A stretch of 64,000 nt of DNA. It comes from CBDAKK01 sp965216965 (GTDB lineage: Bacteria > Spirochaetota > Spirochaetia > WTKD01 > G963693115). The position numbers and the translations under genes are program-made. The notes beneath the pieces are model-generated. The model was not told the DNA's origin, ran no database searches, and worked only from the letters and a program-made list of their open reading frames with translations. Below are positions 20,078 through 29,459 of this stretch, in pieces; within the stretch, counting starts at the first letter, position 1; the number at the start of each line of letters is the position of its first letter. The stretch is taken from contig CBDCGX010000052.1 in NCBI GenBank assembly GCA_965216965.1, positions 1 to 64,000 on the forward strand, read 5' to 3'.

Positions 20078-21439
20078 ATGAAAAAGAATTTTACAAAAAT
20101 CATACACAAAATAATGAAAATTATTAAAAACAATAAGAAATCTTCACATATTATTCAAAAACAACCTACACAAAACAAAACAGCAGAAATCCCTAAAATT
20201 GACCAAAAAAAAATAAAAATAATTGCCTTTCTTATTATTGGGACCATGGTGTTTGGAACTATATTTGGAATTTTTAAAAAACCTTCAAAAAAAAATAAAG
20301 AAAATAAAAACCAATCTGTTATAAATAACACCATAATTCCATCAGATTTTGAAATCTTATCAAAAGATAGAAAACGAGTGTATGATGAGCATGCAGAAAG
20401 GAAAGAAGAACTAAAATATGGAGGGAGTTTTTCTTCATCAGATATTACAATCCCACAAGAATTCTCAAATCCTTCTCGTACAGCATCTCGTGTTGTATCT
20501 CAAGAAGTACCCTATTCCTATAACAATAATAGTTCTTGGATAAGAGCTTACCAAAAATCTCAAAATACGGGGAAAAACAAATCCTCTTCTCCTTCAATGT
20601 ATGTGAAAGGGTGGAACAATAACGGAAAAACAAGTGGAGCACAAAACAGCTTAAATTCTGCCAAAAACATGGTCAATACATTATTAAAAAACTCCTCTTC
20701 TAGGGAGGCATCTGTTGCAGAAGCACTTTCCCTACAAAACAAAACAAGCTATGATAAACAAAATCAACAAGATGAAAAAAAAGAATTCCTAGAAAACGCC
20801 CGTAACCAAACAACCAATACAAGCATCAGTCCTCAAATAGAAAAACCGCAAAGTCCTTTTATAATATCAGCAGGATCTATAATCCCCATCACTATAATAA
20901 CTTCAATCAATAGCAACTTGCCAGGAGATATAGTAGGTCAAGTTAATAGAAGCGTTTACGATAGTGTTACGGGAAATTTCCTGCTTATCCCAGCGGGAAG
21001 CAAGGTTGTGGGAAATTACGATAGCAATGTAGCATGGGGACAACGACGTGTTTTGGTCGTATGGAATAGATTACTCCTTCCCAATGGAGATAGTATAAAT
21101 CTTGAAGGGATGCAAGGTATTGATCTATTAGGACATGCAGGATATAACGATAAAATTGATTTGCATATTGGAGAAATTATAGGTGTAACCCTTGCTTCTA
21201 CAATCCTTAATATAGGTCAAGGACAATTATCTACTTTTTCAAGCCAACAATCCAATCAATATTTACAATCTCTTACAAATGCCCTCACATCAAGTGCATC
21301 AAATACTACAGGTATTATCAATAAGATTGCCAACAAAATCATTAATATGCAACCTACTCTCAAAATACGATCGGGGAAACGAGCAAATATATTTGTTGGA
21401 AAAGATCTTATCTTACACCCATATAAACGGAGGTTTTAA
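20078..21439 (+). CDS. trbI: TrbI (VirB10 family) core-complex protein
   Basis: 453 residues: a lysine-rich cytoplasmic N-terminus, one membrane helix (about 48-66), a long disordered periplasmic linker rich in S, N, K and Q, and the VirB10 beta-barrel domain from about residue 260 (SAGSIIPITIITSINSNLPG, GQVNRSVYDSVTGNFLLIPAG, VVWNRLLLPNGDSINLEGM, GVTLASTILNIG). It spans the envelope and gates the channel in response to the ATPases. The linker is less proline-rich than in most VirB10 proteins. Confidence 0.92.
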   Translation: MKKNFTKIIHKIMKIIKNNKKSSHIIQKQPTQNKTAEIPKIDQKKIKIIAFLIIGTMVFGTIFGIFKKPSKKNKENKNQSVINNTIIPSDFEILSKDRKRVYDEHAERKEELKYGGSFSSSDITIPQEFSNPSRTASRVVSQEVPYSYNNNSSWIRAYQKSQNTGKNKSSSPSMYVKGWNNNGKTSGAQNSLNSAKNMVNTLLKNSSSREASVAEALSLQNKTSYDKQNQQDEKKEFLENARNQTTNTSISPQIEKPQSPFIISAGSIIPITIITSINSNLPGDIVGQVNRSVYDSVTGNFLLIPAGSKVVGNYDSNVAWGQRRVLVVWNRLLLPNGDSINLEGMQGIDLLGHAGYNDKIDLHIGEIIGVTLASTILNIGQGQLSTFSSQQSNQYLQSLTNALTSSASNTTGIINKIANKIINMQPTLKIRSGKRANIFVGKDLILHPYKRRF

Positions 21440-21441
21440 AA

Positions 21442-21840
21442 ATGAAACTATTTTCTTTTATTTTTCTGTTATTTTTTCTCTCTTCTGTGAGCTTTTCTCA
21501 AAATAGCAACGAAGTAATATATGATTTGTACAAAACATCTCAACTATATAAAATGGGTGCAAACGCGGGCTATGGACTATCTATGGTAGGACTTACTATT
21601 ACCCCCCTCGGGCTATCAATGGCAACATTAGGTCTCAGTCTTCTAAACATAAACTATAAAAATAAAAACCCCGTAGCATTGCAAAATACCATAAAAGCTG
21701 GATATGCCTTTATAGGCATTGGTATTACCTCTCTTTTCATAGGGATAATAGTATGGCGAAATCAAGAAAGAAAATATATTGATATTGTTAACAGGCAATA
21801 TCGTTATAAGAATTTTATTCAAAAAACAAAAAAAAGATAA
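21442..21840 (+). CDS. Unknown small membrane protein ending the trb operon
   Basis: 132 residues, starting 2 nt after the trbI stop and so part of the operon. Signal-like N-terminus (MKLFSFIFLLFFLSSVSFSQ), a short polar segment, then two hydrophobic helices (AGYGLSMVGLTITPLGLSMAT and AGYAFIGIGITSLFIGIIVW) and a basic tail (FIQKTKKR). I do not recognise a family. By position it could be an accessory channel, entry-exclusion or adhesin-like subunit. TrbH and TrbK of plasmids are different in layout. Confidence 0.7.
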   Translation: MKLFSFIFLLFFLSSVSFSQNSNEVIYDLYKTSQLYKMGANAGYGLSMVGLTITPLGLSMATLGLSLLNINYKNKNPVALQNTIKAGYAFIGIGITSLFIGIIVWRNQERKYIDIVNRQYRYKNFIQKTKKR

Positions 21841-21855
21841 AGCCTACTATAGGCT
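21841..21855. terminator. Short hairpin between convergent trb and pncB ends
   Basis: AGCCTA and TAGGCT arms with a 3-base loop directly after the stop of the last trb gene and overlapping the last codons of pncB. No long T tract follows, so a bidirectional terminator is only plausible. Confidence 0.35.
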
Positions 21856-23340
21856 ATGATGCTCATTCTTTTTAAGAATTCCATTTCTCACTTTCTTCAG
21901 TTTTTCAGAAATAGAAACACGATATACATGAGGATTAAGTAATCGTTTATGAGTGGCATCAAGACAACGCAACTCTTTTCTAACATATTCTCTTATTTCA
22001 TGTAAAGAAGAAAATGAATAACACACCCTTCCCTTATTCATTACATGTTCTAATAAAGGAACATATGTACAAATACGATTATTAAGAATGAATTTTTCCT
22101 GGTCATTATGTGGATGAAAAAACATCTTTGCTTCCCCCTCTAAAGAATCATCACTATCCTGTAAACAAATAAGATCGGCAATATATACCCCCGTTGCTAT
22201 GTCACTATATCGATATACTTGCTTTACTCCAGGAAGTGTTGACTTCTGTATATGATTAGTTATCTTCATAGCGGGGATATAATGAGGATCTGCAGTTTTT
22301 TTCTTTGCAGAAAGTTTATACACCCCTGTAAATGCCGAATCTGTACCGCCCGTCACAAGGCTTGTTCCCACCCCCCAAACATCTATAGGAGCGCTCTTTG
22401 TAAGCTCTGATATTATCTGTTCATCTAACTCATTAGAAGCAACAATAAATATATCACCCAATCCTTCTGCATCTAAACGCTCCCTCACCTTCTTGCTTAA
22501 ATATTCCAAATCACCACTATCTATGCGCACCCCAAATGATTTTCCTAGCCTCTTTAATTTTTTCCCTACCTTTATAGCATTGGGCAAACCACTTTGCAAT
22601 GTATCATAAGTATCAAGTAAAAACACCGTATTATCTAGATAGAGAGAAGAATATGTTTCAAAGGCTTCTTCTTCTGTATTAAAATTCATAATCCACGAAT
22701 GCGACATAGTACCATTAACTGGAATAGCAAACATTTTCCCTGCAAGTACGTTTGATGTAGAAGACACACCACCAATAAATGCAGCTCTACTAGCATAGAG
22801 TGCTCCATTGGGACCTTGTGCACGCCTGAGTCCAAGTTCTATAATTTGTTTTCCTTTTGCACTTAAAACTTGCCGAGCACTTTTTGTAGCTATAAGAGTC
22901 TGAAAATTAATTGTATTAAGCACTAACGACTCTATGAGTTGTGCTTCCAATATAGAAGCATGCACCCTTATAAGAGGCTCATATGGAAAACAGACACTTC
23001 CTTCTTTCATTGCAAAAACATCCCCATTAAACTTAAACGTTTTTAGATACTCCAAAAATGCTTTCTTAAACCGTCCCGTTCCTTTTAAATATTGTATATC
23101 ACTATCAGTAAACCGCATAGACTCTATACTTTTTAACAGAGTTTCTAAACCCGCACATATAGAAAATCCTCCAGAAAATGGCTGCGTTCGAAAAAAAACA
23201 TCAAATACAACATGAGTAGAATTCTTCTCTAAAAAATATCCCTGTGCCATCGTGAATAAATAAAAATCAGTTAAAAGTGGCGGATGTATACAAATATTGT
23301 TTTCTTGTAAAGAAGAGTTTAGTGGGACTGAAGTGCTCAT
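21847..23340 (-). CDS. pncB: Nicotinate phosphoribosyltransferase
   Basis: 497 residues. It joins nicotinate to PRPP in NAD salvage. The long bacterial type is recognised by LLTDFYLFTMAQGYF, VFDVFFRTQPFSGGFSICAGLE, ELGLRRAQGPNGALYASRAA (active-site loop with the conserved His replaced in this subtype by Arg/Gln context), GTMSHSWIMNF and FGVRIDSGDLEYLSKKVR. ATG 23340 is the only start that keeps the LTDFYLFTMA block near the N-terminus. Faces the trb operon tail to tail and is divergent from nothing close except tRNA-Phe on the same strand upstream. Confidence 0.9.
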   Translation of the reverse strand: MSTSVPLNSSLQENNICIHPPLLTDFYLFTMAQGYFLEKNSTHVVFDVFFRTQPFSGGFSICAGLETLLKSIESMRFTDSDIQYLKGTGRFKKAFLEYLKTFKFNGDVFAMKEGSVCFPYEPLIRVHASILEAQLIESLVLNTINFQTLIATKSARQVLSAKGKQIIELGLRRAQGPNGALYASRAAFIGGVSSTSNVLAGKMFAIPVNGTMSHSWIMNFNTEEEAFETYSSLYLDNTVFLLDTYDTLQSGLPNAIKVGKKLKRLGKSFGVRIDSGDLEYLSKKVRERLDAEGLGDIFIVASNELDEQIISELTKSAPIDVWGVGTSLVTGGTDSAFTGVYKLSAKKKTADPHYIPAMKITNHIQKSTLPGVKQVYRYSDIATGVYIADLICLQDSDDSLEGEAKMFFHPHNDQEKFILNNRICTYVPLLEHVMNKGRVCYSFSSLHEIREYVRKELRCLDATHKRLLNPHVYRVSISEKLKKVRNGILKKNEHHSL

Positions 23341-23410
23341 TAATAACCCTTATGCATCTTTTACACAATTATATGACTATATGACTAAAAAAACCATGAC
23401 ATTAAAACAA

Positions 23411-23483
<73 letters not shown>

Positions 23484-23491
23484 TCTTAATT

Positions 23492-23521
23492 ATTATAATT
23501 TAATATACTATAATAATGTAA
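23492..23521 (-). promoter_or_regulatory. Promoter of tRNA-Phe
   Basis: On the minus strand TTACAT, 18 bases, then TATAAT, ending 9 nt before the first tRNA base. Near-consensus hexamers at the expected distance. Confidence 0.6.
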
Positions 23522-23586
23522 CATATAAATATATTATACAATTTTTTAAAAAGAAGAAATACATAATTAAGGATTATTATACAAAG

Positions 23587-24339
23587 ATGACAATAAATAT
23601 TTCAATTAAACAATCAGCACAAACACTTATTGATATTCTTCACGAATATGTTTTTTCTCCCACTAACATTCTACAAAAAAAACTGTGTGCCGCTACTTAT
23701 GCTATTCATAAAGAATTAAAATATAATGATGATACAATTATTGACATTATTTGTAGCAAGCTTTCTCAAATACAAGAACTCCTATACGAAGATGCTAAGG
23801 CTGCCTTACAGCGAGATCCTTCTGCAAACTCTTGTAAAGAAATCATACTATGTTACCCAGGACTCTATGCTCTTACAACTTATAGACTTGCAAATACTTT
23901 TTATAAACAAGGCACTCCTTTCTTACCGCGAGTACTTTCTGAGCTTGCCCACAGCAAAACAGGAATAGATATACATCCAGGGGCAAAAATTGGAAGACAC
24001 TTTTTTATAGATCATGGCACTGGTGTTGTAATAGGAGAAACAACAATAGTAAAAGACAATGTTACTATATACCAAGGTGTGACTCTGGGTGCACTACGCC
24101 TCTCTCGTTCTCTTAAAAACATTAAACGACACCCTACTCTTGAAGAATATGTTACCGTATATTCAAATGCTACTATTTTAGGAGGAGATACTCTTATAGG
24201 AAATCATAGCACCATTGGAGGCAATGTATTTATAACAAAATCAGTTCCTCCATATTCTACAGTATATGGACTTCATACAATAGAAGTAAAAAACAAAAAA
24301 CACTTACATTCTAATAAACATACTAATAAAACGAGGTAA
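23587..24339 (+). CDS. cysE: Serine O-acetyltransferase
   Basis: 250 residues. Acetylates serine with acetyl-CoA, first step of cysteine synthesis. The N-terminal helical domain (with AHSKTGIDIHPGAKIG following) leads into a left-handed beta-helix of hexapeptide repeats: FIDHGTGVVIGETTIVKDNV, TIYQGVTLGALR, then RHPTLEEYVTVYSNATILGG and IGNHSTIGGN. The His and Asp of the active site are in FIDHGTG and the RHP segment. It is the longer epsC/SAT-like type. The following regulator gene starts 2 nt after the stop, so cysE may share its transcript with the two-component system. Confidence 0.9.
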   Translation: MTINISIKQSAQTLIDILHEYVFSPTNILQKKLCAATYAIHKELKYNDDTIIDIICSKLSQIQELLYEDAKAALQRDPSANSCKEIILCYPGLYALTTYRLANTFYKQGTPFLPRVLSELAHSKTGIDIHPGAKIGRHFFIDHGTGVVIGETTIVKDNVTIYQGVTLGALRLSRSLKNIKRHPTLEEYVTVYSNATILGGDTLIGNHSTIGGNVFITKSVPPYSTVYGLHTIEVKNKKHLHSNKHTNKTR

Positions 24340-24340
24340 A

Positions 24341-25024
24341 ATGGCTTATATTTTAGTTGTAGAAGATGATTCACAAATATCAAACTTTATTGTAGACGGG
24401 TTTAAGCAGGCTGGTCATTCAGTAGAACATGCAGATAATGCAGAAGATGCAAATTCGTTTATAAAATCAGTTTCTTTTGATGTTGCCATTGTAGATATAA
24501 TGCTTAAAGGTGTTCGCGACGGACTAAGTCTTGTAAAAGAATGGAAATCACACAACACTTCACTTTCAATAATATTTTTAAGTTCTCAAAACAGTGTGGA
24601 GAATCGCCTTACAGGATTTGAGGTAGGTGCCGACGATTATTTATGCAAACCATTTTTTTTCTCAGAGCTTAAAGCACGCGTTGATAGCCTTTTACGAAGA
24701 GCATCTGGAGCACCACTTCGTAACATATTTACATACGCAAACTTATCTCTTGATGTAATAAAAAGGAAAATATATAGAGAAAATAAAGTCATTGAATTAC
24801 AACGTAGAGAATTTATGCTTTTACAACTTTTTATGGAAAAACCAGAACAAGTACTCGGAAAAACAATGATACTTGAACGAGTGTGGGGCTACGAATTTGA
24901 CCCTCAAACAAATGTTGTGGACGTACTTATTTCTCGACTTAGATCAAAAATAGATAAAGGATTCTCAACATCACTTATCCATACTGTACGAGGCGTGGGG
25001 TATGTTCTCAAAGAAGAAAAATAG
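24341..25024 (+). CDS. OmpR/PhoB-family response regulator
   Basis: 227 residues. Receiver domain with acidic pair VVEDD at 7-10, phospho-acceptor Asp52 (AIVDIML), Ser/Thr switch FLSSQ and Lys in DDYLCKPF. Winged-helix DNA-binding domain from about 130, with LQRREFMLLQLF, ILERVWGYEFDPQTNVVDVLISRLRSKID and HTVRGVGYVLK. It overlaps the kinase gene by 23 bases. The pair sits just upstream of an HtrA protease, so an envelope-stress role like CpxR is a reasonable guess. Confidence 0.9.
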   Translation: MAYILVVEDDSQISNFIVDGFKQAGHSVEHADNAEDANSFIKSVSFDVAIVDIMLKGVRDGLSLVKEWKSHNTSLSIIFLSSQNSVENRLTGFEVGADDYLCKPFFFSELKARVDSLLRRASGAPLRNIFTYANLSLDVIKRKIYRENKVIELQRREFMLLQLFMEKPEQVLGKTMILERVWGYEFDPQTNVVDVLISRLRSKIDKGFSTSLIHTVRGVGYVLKEEK

Positions 25025-26423
25025 TATTTTTTCTAACAGACCTCTTATACTCACTCTCACTGCTATACATATAACTAGTCTTTTATTTGCATTTTTTTTT
25101 ACCATGTTCTTTCTTTTGAAGCAATATGAAAAACAAGAACAATCTCTTGCTCACAAAAAACTATTACAATACTGGATTGTAGCACAAAGCAAACACCCCA
25201 CAAACACCTTTATAAGAATCTTACAACAAGAATATAAAAAAGATATTCAAAATTCAGCTCCCTATGGATTACGCATCACTAATAAAAAGCATTACCAACT
25301 CTTATTCCTATATCCTCAATCATGGATACAATATAACATCAATAATATTACACTTCCCACAGAAGACTACAACATTCAACAACCGTTTAAAATTTCTACT
25401 TCAAATAATAACTTTAGCACTTTACTAAAAATGTATACTATTTCATTTGAAGACTACTATATCCAAATATTTGTTTCAAACGAAGAAAAGAACATATTAT
25501 TTGAAAATACATTGCGTATTATTATTCCTCTCCTAATTATTGTTATGATTCTATCATTTTTTTCATCAATTTTACTATTACAAAAGATTATAGGACCAAT
25601 TTACAGAATTAATACCCTTGCTGAACATATTGTAACTAATCAAGATATCACTAAGCGACTCCCCGAAGACTCTTCAAGCATGCTTTACGAACTTGAAAAA
25701 ACTATAAATACAATGCTTAATACTATTAGTCGACTTGTACAACGTTTAAGAAATGCAAACATCAACTTGGGTCACGATATTAGAACTCCTCTTACCCGTA
25801 TAAAAAACAATCTTGAAACCATGTCATATATTGCATCTACTTCTAAAATGAAAAATCATATAGAATTATGTCTCAACTCCATTGATGAACTTCAACATCT
25901 CTCTAAACAAGTACTTGATTTATCCGAAATAGAATCGGGGCTTGTGAAAATACCTAAAAACCCAATACACATAAAGAAAACAGTTGAAAATGTTATTGAA
26001 ATGTATGAATATATTGCTTCAGAACAAGGTGTGGAATTTGTAGTAAACATAAACACATCGGCATATATTTCCATAGACTCTATCCGCCTTAAACAGCTTG
26101 TAGGTAATCTGCTTGATAACGCAATAAAATTCACGCCAAAAGGAAAGAAAGTTATTCTAAACATAGATATTATAGAGAATCTTGTAAGCATAAAAGTAGC
26201 CGATGAAGGTGTTGGTATTGCAGAAGATGATATACCAAATATATGGAACCTTTCATGGAAAAAAAATAAATATATCCACAATAAAAAAAGCGGAAGTGGT
26301 GTTGGACTCAATATTGTTAAAAGCATAGTAGACGCTTATAGAGGTAATATAGATGTCCATTCTCAAAAGAATAGTGGGAGCATCTTTAACGTTACATTCC
26401 CATATAAACACAAACAAAAATAA
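25002..26423 (+). CDS. Membrane sensor histidine kinase
   Basis: 473 residues. Two membrane helices (about 14-40 and 174-200) flank a periplasmic sensor of about 130 residues, then a HAMP linker and a HisKA dimerisation domain with phospho-acceptor His258 (NLGHDIRTPLTRIKNN). The ATPase domain has N box NLLDNAIKFTP, G1 ADEGVGI and G2 SGSGVGLNIVKSI. It phosphorylates the overlapping response regulator. The signal is unknown. The start is taken at 25002, inside the regulator gene; the N-terminal basic run then precedes the first helix. Confidence 0.9.
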   Translation: MFSKKKNSIFSNRPLILTLTAIHITSLLFAFFFTMFFLLKQYEKQEQSLAHKKLLQYWIVAQSKHPTNTFIRILQQEYKKDIQNSAPYGLRITNKKHYQLLFLYPQSWIQYNINNITLPTEDYNIQQPFKISTSNNNFSTLLKMYTISFEDYYIQIFVSNEEKNILFENTLRIIIPLLIIVMILSFFSSILLLQKIIGPIYRINTLAEHIVTNQDITKRLPEDSSSMLYELEKTINTMLNTISRLVQRLRNANINLGHDIRTPLTRIKNNLETMSYIASTSKMKNHIELCLNSIDELQHLSKQVLDLSEIESGLVKIPKNPIHIKKTVENVIEMYEYIASEQGVEFVVNINTSAYISIDSIRLKQLVGNLLDNAIKFTPKGKKVILNIDIIENLVSIKVADEGVGIAEDDIPNIWNLSWKKNKYIHNKKSGSGVGLNIVKSIVDAYRGNIDVHSQKNSGSIFNVTFPYKHKQK

Positions 26424-26481
26424 TGTATTTGTTCTATTATTCTAATATAATGCGTATGTTATTTTAAAATCATGCATAACA

Positions 26482-26495
26482 TTACAAAATTGTAA
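26482..26495. promoter_or_regulatory. Inverted repeat upstream of htrA
   Basis: TTACAA-AA-TTGTAA, perfect 6-2-6, in the gap between the kinase and htrA and about 40 bp upstream of a TATAAT element. Possible operator for the adjacent response regulator. Confidence 0.4.
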
Positions 26496-26578
26496 CCATA
26501 TAGCAGATAGAACTTTCCTATTGTATTATAATATAAGAATAAAACAAATCACTTGTACAACTATAAGGAGCTTTTTGA

Positions 26579-27982
26579 ATGAACACATTTAATGTTTTTC
26601 GCATCGTTTTGTCATTGTTATTTATTACCATGACAAATAATATAATCTTTTCTCAAGAAACGCTACAAGACTTTCAATCTGCAACAAGAACCATTGCTGG
26701 CGAAGCAATGAAATCTGTAGTAACTATAGGAACAACCAACACCGTTAAAGTAAAAAACAATAAAAATTTCTTTTTCTTTTTCAACCCTTTTGGTCAAAAT
26801 GATGATAAAAAAGGCGGCGACACACAAGAATACAAGCAACAAGGACAAGGATCAGGAATAATTGTTAGGAAGAAAAAAAACACTTACTATGTCCTCACTA
26901 ACGCGCATGTAATAGAGGAAGCTGATGATATCACCGTCTCTACTTACGACAATAAAGTTATATCTGCAAAACTTATAGGAAAAGATAAGGGTCGAGATCT
27001 TGCTCTTATTTCTTTTAAAAGCAACAAAAAAATTGCCATCGCAAGAATGGGAAATTCTAATACCGTCCAGCCAGGTGATATTGTATTTGCTATTGGTAGC
27101 CCTTTTGGTTTTACATCAAGTATCACATTTGGTATTGTAAGTGCTCTGGGAAGAGCAGCTAAAACCCGATCTCCCAATCAACCAGGATATCTCACAGAAT
27201 ATATCCAATCAGATGCTGCTGTAAATCAAGGCAATAGTGGTGGTCCACTTGTAAATATCAACGGAGAAGTAATTGGTATAAATTCATGGATATACACTCG
27301 CACAGGCGATAACAGTGGATTAAGCTTTGCAGTGCCTATTAATAATGCAATTCCTGCAATAGATTCATTTATACAGACAGGCTCTGTTTCTTATGGATGG
27401 CTAGGAGTATTTCATGCTTCTGTAAATACAGACACTATGAATTCTCTCACCGAAACAAATGAAGGATCATTTGTTTCAAATATTATAAACAATTCTCCTG
27501 CTGATAAAGCCGGAATATTACCAGGTGACATTATAAAACAAATAAACTCTACTCCAATAAAAGACACAAATGATCTCACAATTGCAATAGCAGAAACAAA
27601 TCCAGGTTCTCGAATTAATGCACGGCTTCTCAGAAATGGTAAAATAATACGAATTAATGTTGTACTTGGGAAAAGAGCTGAAAATGCTGAAAATTATAAA
27701 GTATGGCCAGGATTTACTGTAATAGATATTATCCCAGAATATAAAAAACGATTTGATATTTCTAGCAAAAGCGGAGTATTTATTTCGTCTATCATGTCTG
27801 GAAGCATTGCTGCCGTCTCGGGATTACAAGAACGAGATGTAATAGAAAGAGTAAATAATAAAATGGTAAAAAATCTTAAAACATTTTATTCGGAACTTAA
27901 CGCAATCAAGGCTAACAAAGAAATACTCTTTAGAATTAATAGAGGTGGTAATATTCTCATTATTGGACTAGTAACAAAATAA
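26579..27982 (+). CDS. HtrA/DegP-type periplasmic serine protease
   Basis: 467 residues. Signal peptide (about 1-26, ending SQ), then a trypsin-like protease domain with catalytic triad His110 (TNAHVIEE), Asp140 (GRDLALI) and Ser220 (QGNSGGPLV). Two PDZ domains follow (GWLGVFHASVN.. NNSPADKAGILPGDIIKQIN, and the second with SGVFISSIMSGSIAAVSGLQERDVIERVNN). HtrA proteases degrade or refold misfolded envelope proteins. AAGGAG lies 10 nt before the ATG. Its own promoter-like TATAAT is in the 155-bp gap after the two-component system. Confidence 0.92.
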   Translation: MNTFNVFRIVLSLLFITMTNNIIFSQETLQDFQSATRTIAGEAMKSVVTIGTTNTVKVKNNKNFFFFFNPFGQNDDKKGGDTQEYKQQGQGSGIIVRKKKNTYYVLTNAHVIEEADDITVSTYDNKVISAKLIGKDKGRDLALISFKSNKKIAIARMGNSNTVQPGDIVFAIGSPFGFTSSITFGIVSALGRAAKTRSPNQPGYLTEYIQSDAAVNQGNSGGPLVNINGEVIGINSWIYTRTGDNSGLSFAVPINNAIPAIDSFIQTGSVSYGWLGVFHASVNTDTMNSLTETNEGSFVSNIINNSPADKAGILPGDIIKQINSTPIKDTNDLTIAIAETNPGSRINARLLRNGKIIRINVVLGKRAENAENYKVWPGFTVIDIIPEYKKRFDISSKSGVFISSIMSGSIAAVSGLQERDVIERVNNKMVKNLKTFYSELNAIKANKEILFRINRGGNILIIGLVTK

Positions 27983-27990
27983 AAACAAGC

Positions 27991-28701
27991 ATGACTATAC
28001 AACAAATTAAAAAAACTCTCAGAAGTATGGGCAACGCAACAATAGCAGCACACTCACAACATTTCTTTAAAACAGGAAAAGGAGAATACGGAGAAGGTGA
28101 CAAATTCCTTGGCGTTAGAGTCCCTGAATTAAGAAAGCTTGCAAAACAATACTATACTTCAACATCGCTAGAAGATGTACAAAAAATCTTATCGTCTCCT
28201 TTTCATGAAGAGCGATTATATGCTCTATTGCTCTTGATATATTCATTTTCCAAAGCAAATGAAAAAGAAAAAACTCAAATATATAATACATATCTAAGTA
28301 ATACTCAATATATCAATAGTTGGGATTTAGTAGACCTCTCATCTCATCATATAATTGGTGCCTATTTAGAGAATAAAACAAAACATATCCTTTACCAATT
28401 ATCTCAATCTAGAAGTATTTGGGAGAGACGTATCTCAATTATAGCTACTTTTCAATTTATTAAAAAAAATCAGTTTAATGATACGCTCTCTATAGCAAAA
28501 CAATTAATAAATGACAAAGAAGATCTAATACACAAAGCTGTAGGGTGGATGTTAAGAGAAATTGGAAAACGAAATATAAATATTGAAAAAAAATTCTTAA
28601 AAGCATACTACAAAGACATGCCTCGTATTATGTTACGTTATGCTATAGAACATTTTCCTAAGAAAGAGAGAGTCTTTTTCTTAAATAAAAAAGATTTTTA
28701 A
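27991..28701 (+). CDS. AlkD-like DNA alkylation repair protein
   Basis: 236 residues, HEAT-like repeat family that removes alkylated bases (AlkD/AlkC type). Visible marks are FFKTGKGEYGEGDKFLGVRVPELRKLAK, INSWDLVDLSSHHIIG (Trp and Asp of the active-site cleft), RSIWERRISIIATFQFI and HKAVGWMLREIGKR. All of these are the standard AlkD blocks in order. It starts 8 nt after htrA and is probably co-transcribed. Confidence 0.88.
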   Translation: MTIQQIKKTLRSMGNATIAAHSQHFFKTGKGEYGEGDKFLGVRVPELRKLAKQYYTSTSLEDVQKILSSPFHEERLYALLLLIYSFSKANEKEKTQIYNTYLSNTQYINSWDLVDLSSHHIIGAYLENKTKHILYQLSQSRSIWERRISIIATFQFIKKNQFNDTLSIAKQLINDKEDLIHKAVGWMLREIGKRNINIEKKFLKAYYKDMPRIMLRYAIEHFPKKERVFFLNKKDF

Positions 28702-28717
28702 AAATTAGAAAATAGTA

Positions 28718-29440
28718 CTATTTTTTCGATTCTTCAGACCTACCATTTCTAGAGCTTATCACAGGTAATTTAGCACCTCTGATTATAATCCAAAGCATAA
28801 ATGGTATTTCTCCAAATACTAAAGCCTCAGATATTGAAAGTAGCATTTTTTGCATAGGTAAAAGAAAATGTATAAAAAAAGCTAATAAATATCCTACGCC
28901 TCCAATAGTTAAAAACACACCTATAATCTTTGGGAAATATCCTGACCTAAAAGTTAAATATCCTAATGGGAATAACCAAAGCCCCCAAAACACTGAGGCA
29001 ATGACAACCCCTTCTTTATTTAGATTAAGAAAAACCATCATTAATTGAGCATTTTCTAATAATAACAAGGCAGCTATCCTATTAAAGGTATTTACCATTC
29101 CTACTGTAGCTCCAACAAGTGCAAATAGCACCATAAGTGCTGCTTGGTTCTGATGTACTTTCTTAAATAATTTAAACAACAATAGTGCTGATATTATATA
29201 AATAATATCAGAAATCACACCACTAACAATACTCAAATTAAATAAAAATGTATTCGCTATAATGTTCTCTGCTGTTTTTATAACATCTCCATCTACTATA
29301 AAAATGGAAAAAACATACTCTAAACTAAAAAATCCTACTATTGCCCAAACAGGATAAAGGAATCTTAATATGAATACAGATTTTCGCTGCGACATATTAC
29401 TTAATGAGAGTTTTTCTTTTTTATTATTTTCAATATTCAT
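28718..29440 (-). CDS. DUF4386 integral membrane protein
   Basis: About 240 residues from ATG 29440, which has AGGAGAAG 3-10 nt upstream; the frame runs further but would overlap the ABC ATPase gene. Six or so membrane helices with DUF4386 marks: IANTFLFNLSIVSGVISDII, FNRIAALLLLENAQ, LFPLGYLTFRSGYFPKIIGVF and IGGVGYLLAFFIHFLLP. Function of the family is unknown. Immediately downstream of the amino-acid transporter operon, on the same strand. Confidence 0.75.
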   Translation of the reverse strand: MNIENNKKEKLSLSNMSQRKSVFILRFLYPVWAIVGFFSLEYVFSIFIVDGDVIKTAENIIANTFLFNLSIVSGVISDIIYIISALLLFKLFKKVHQNQAALMVLFALVGATVGMVNTFNRIAALLLLENAQLMMVFLNLNKEGVVIASVFWGLWLFPLGYLTFRSGYFPKIIGVFLTIGGVGYLLAFFIHFLLPMQKMLLSISEALVFGEIPFMLWIIIRGAKLPVISSRNGRSEESKK

Positions 29441-29459
29441 ATCTTCTCCTAATTTAGGA

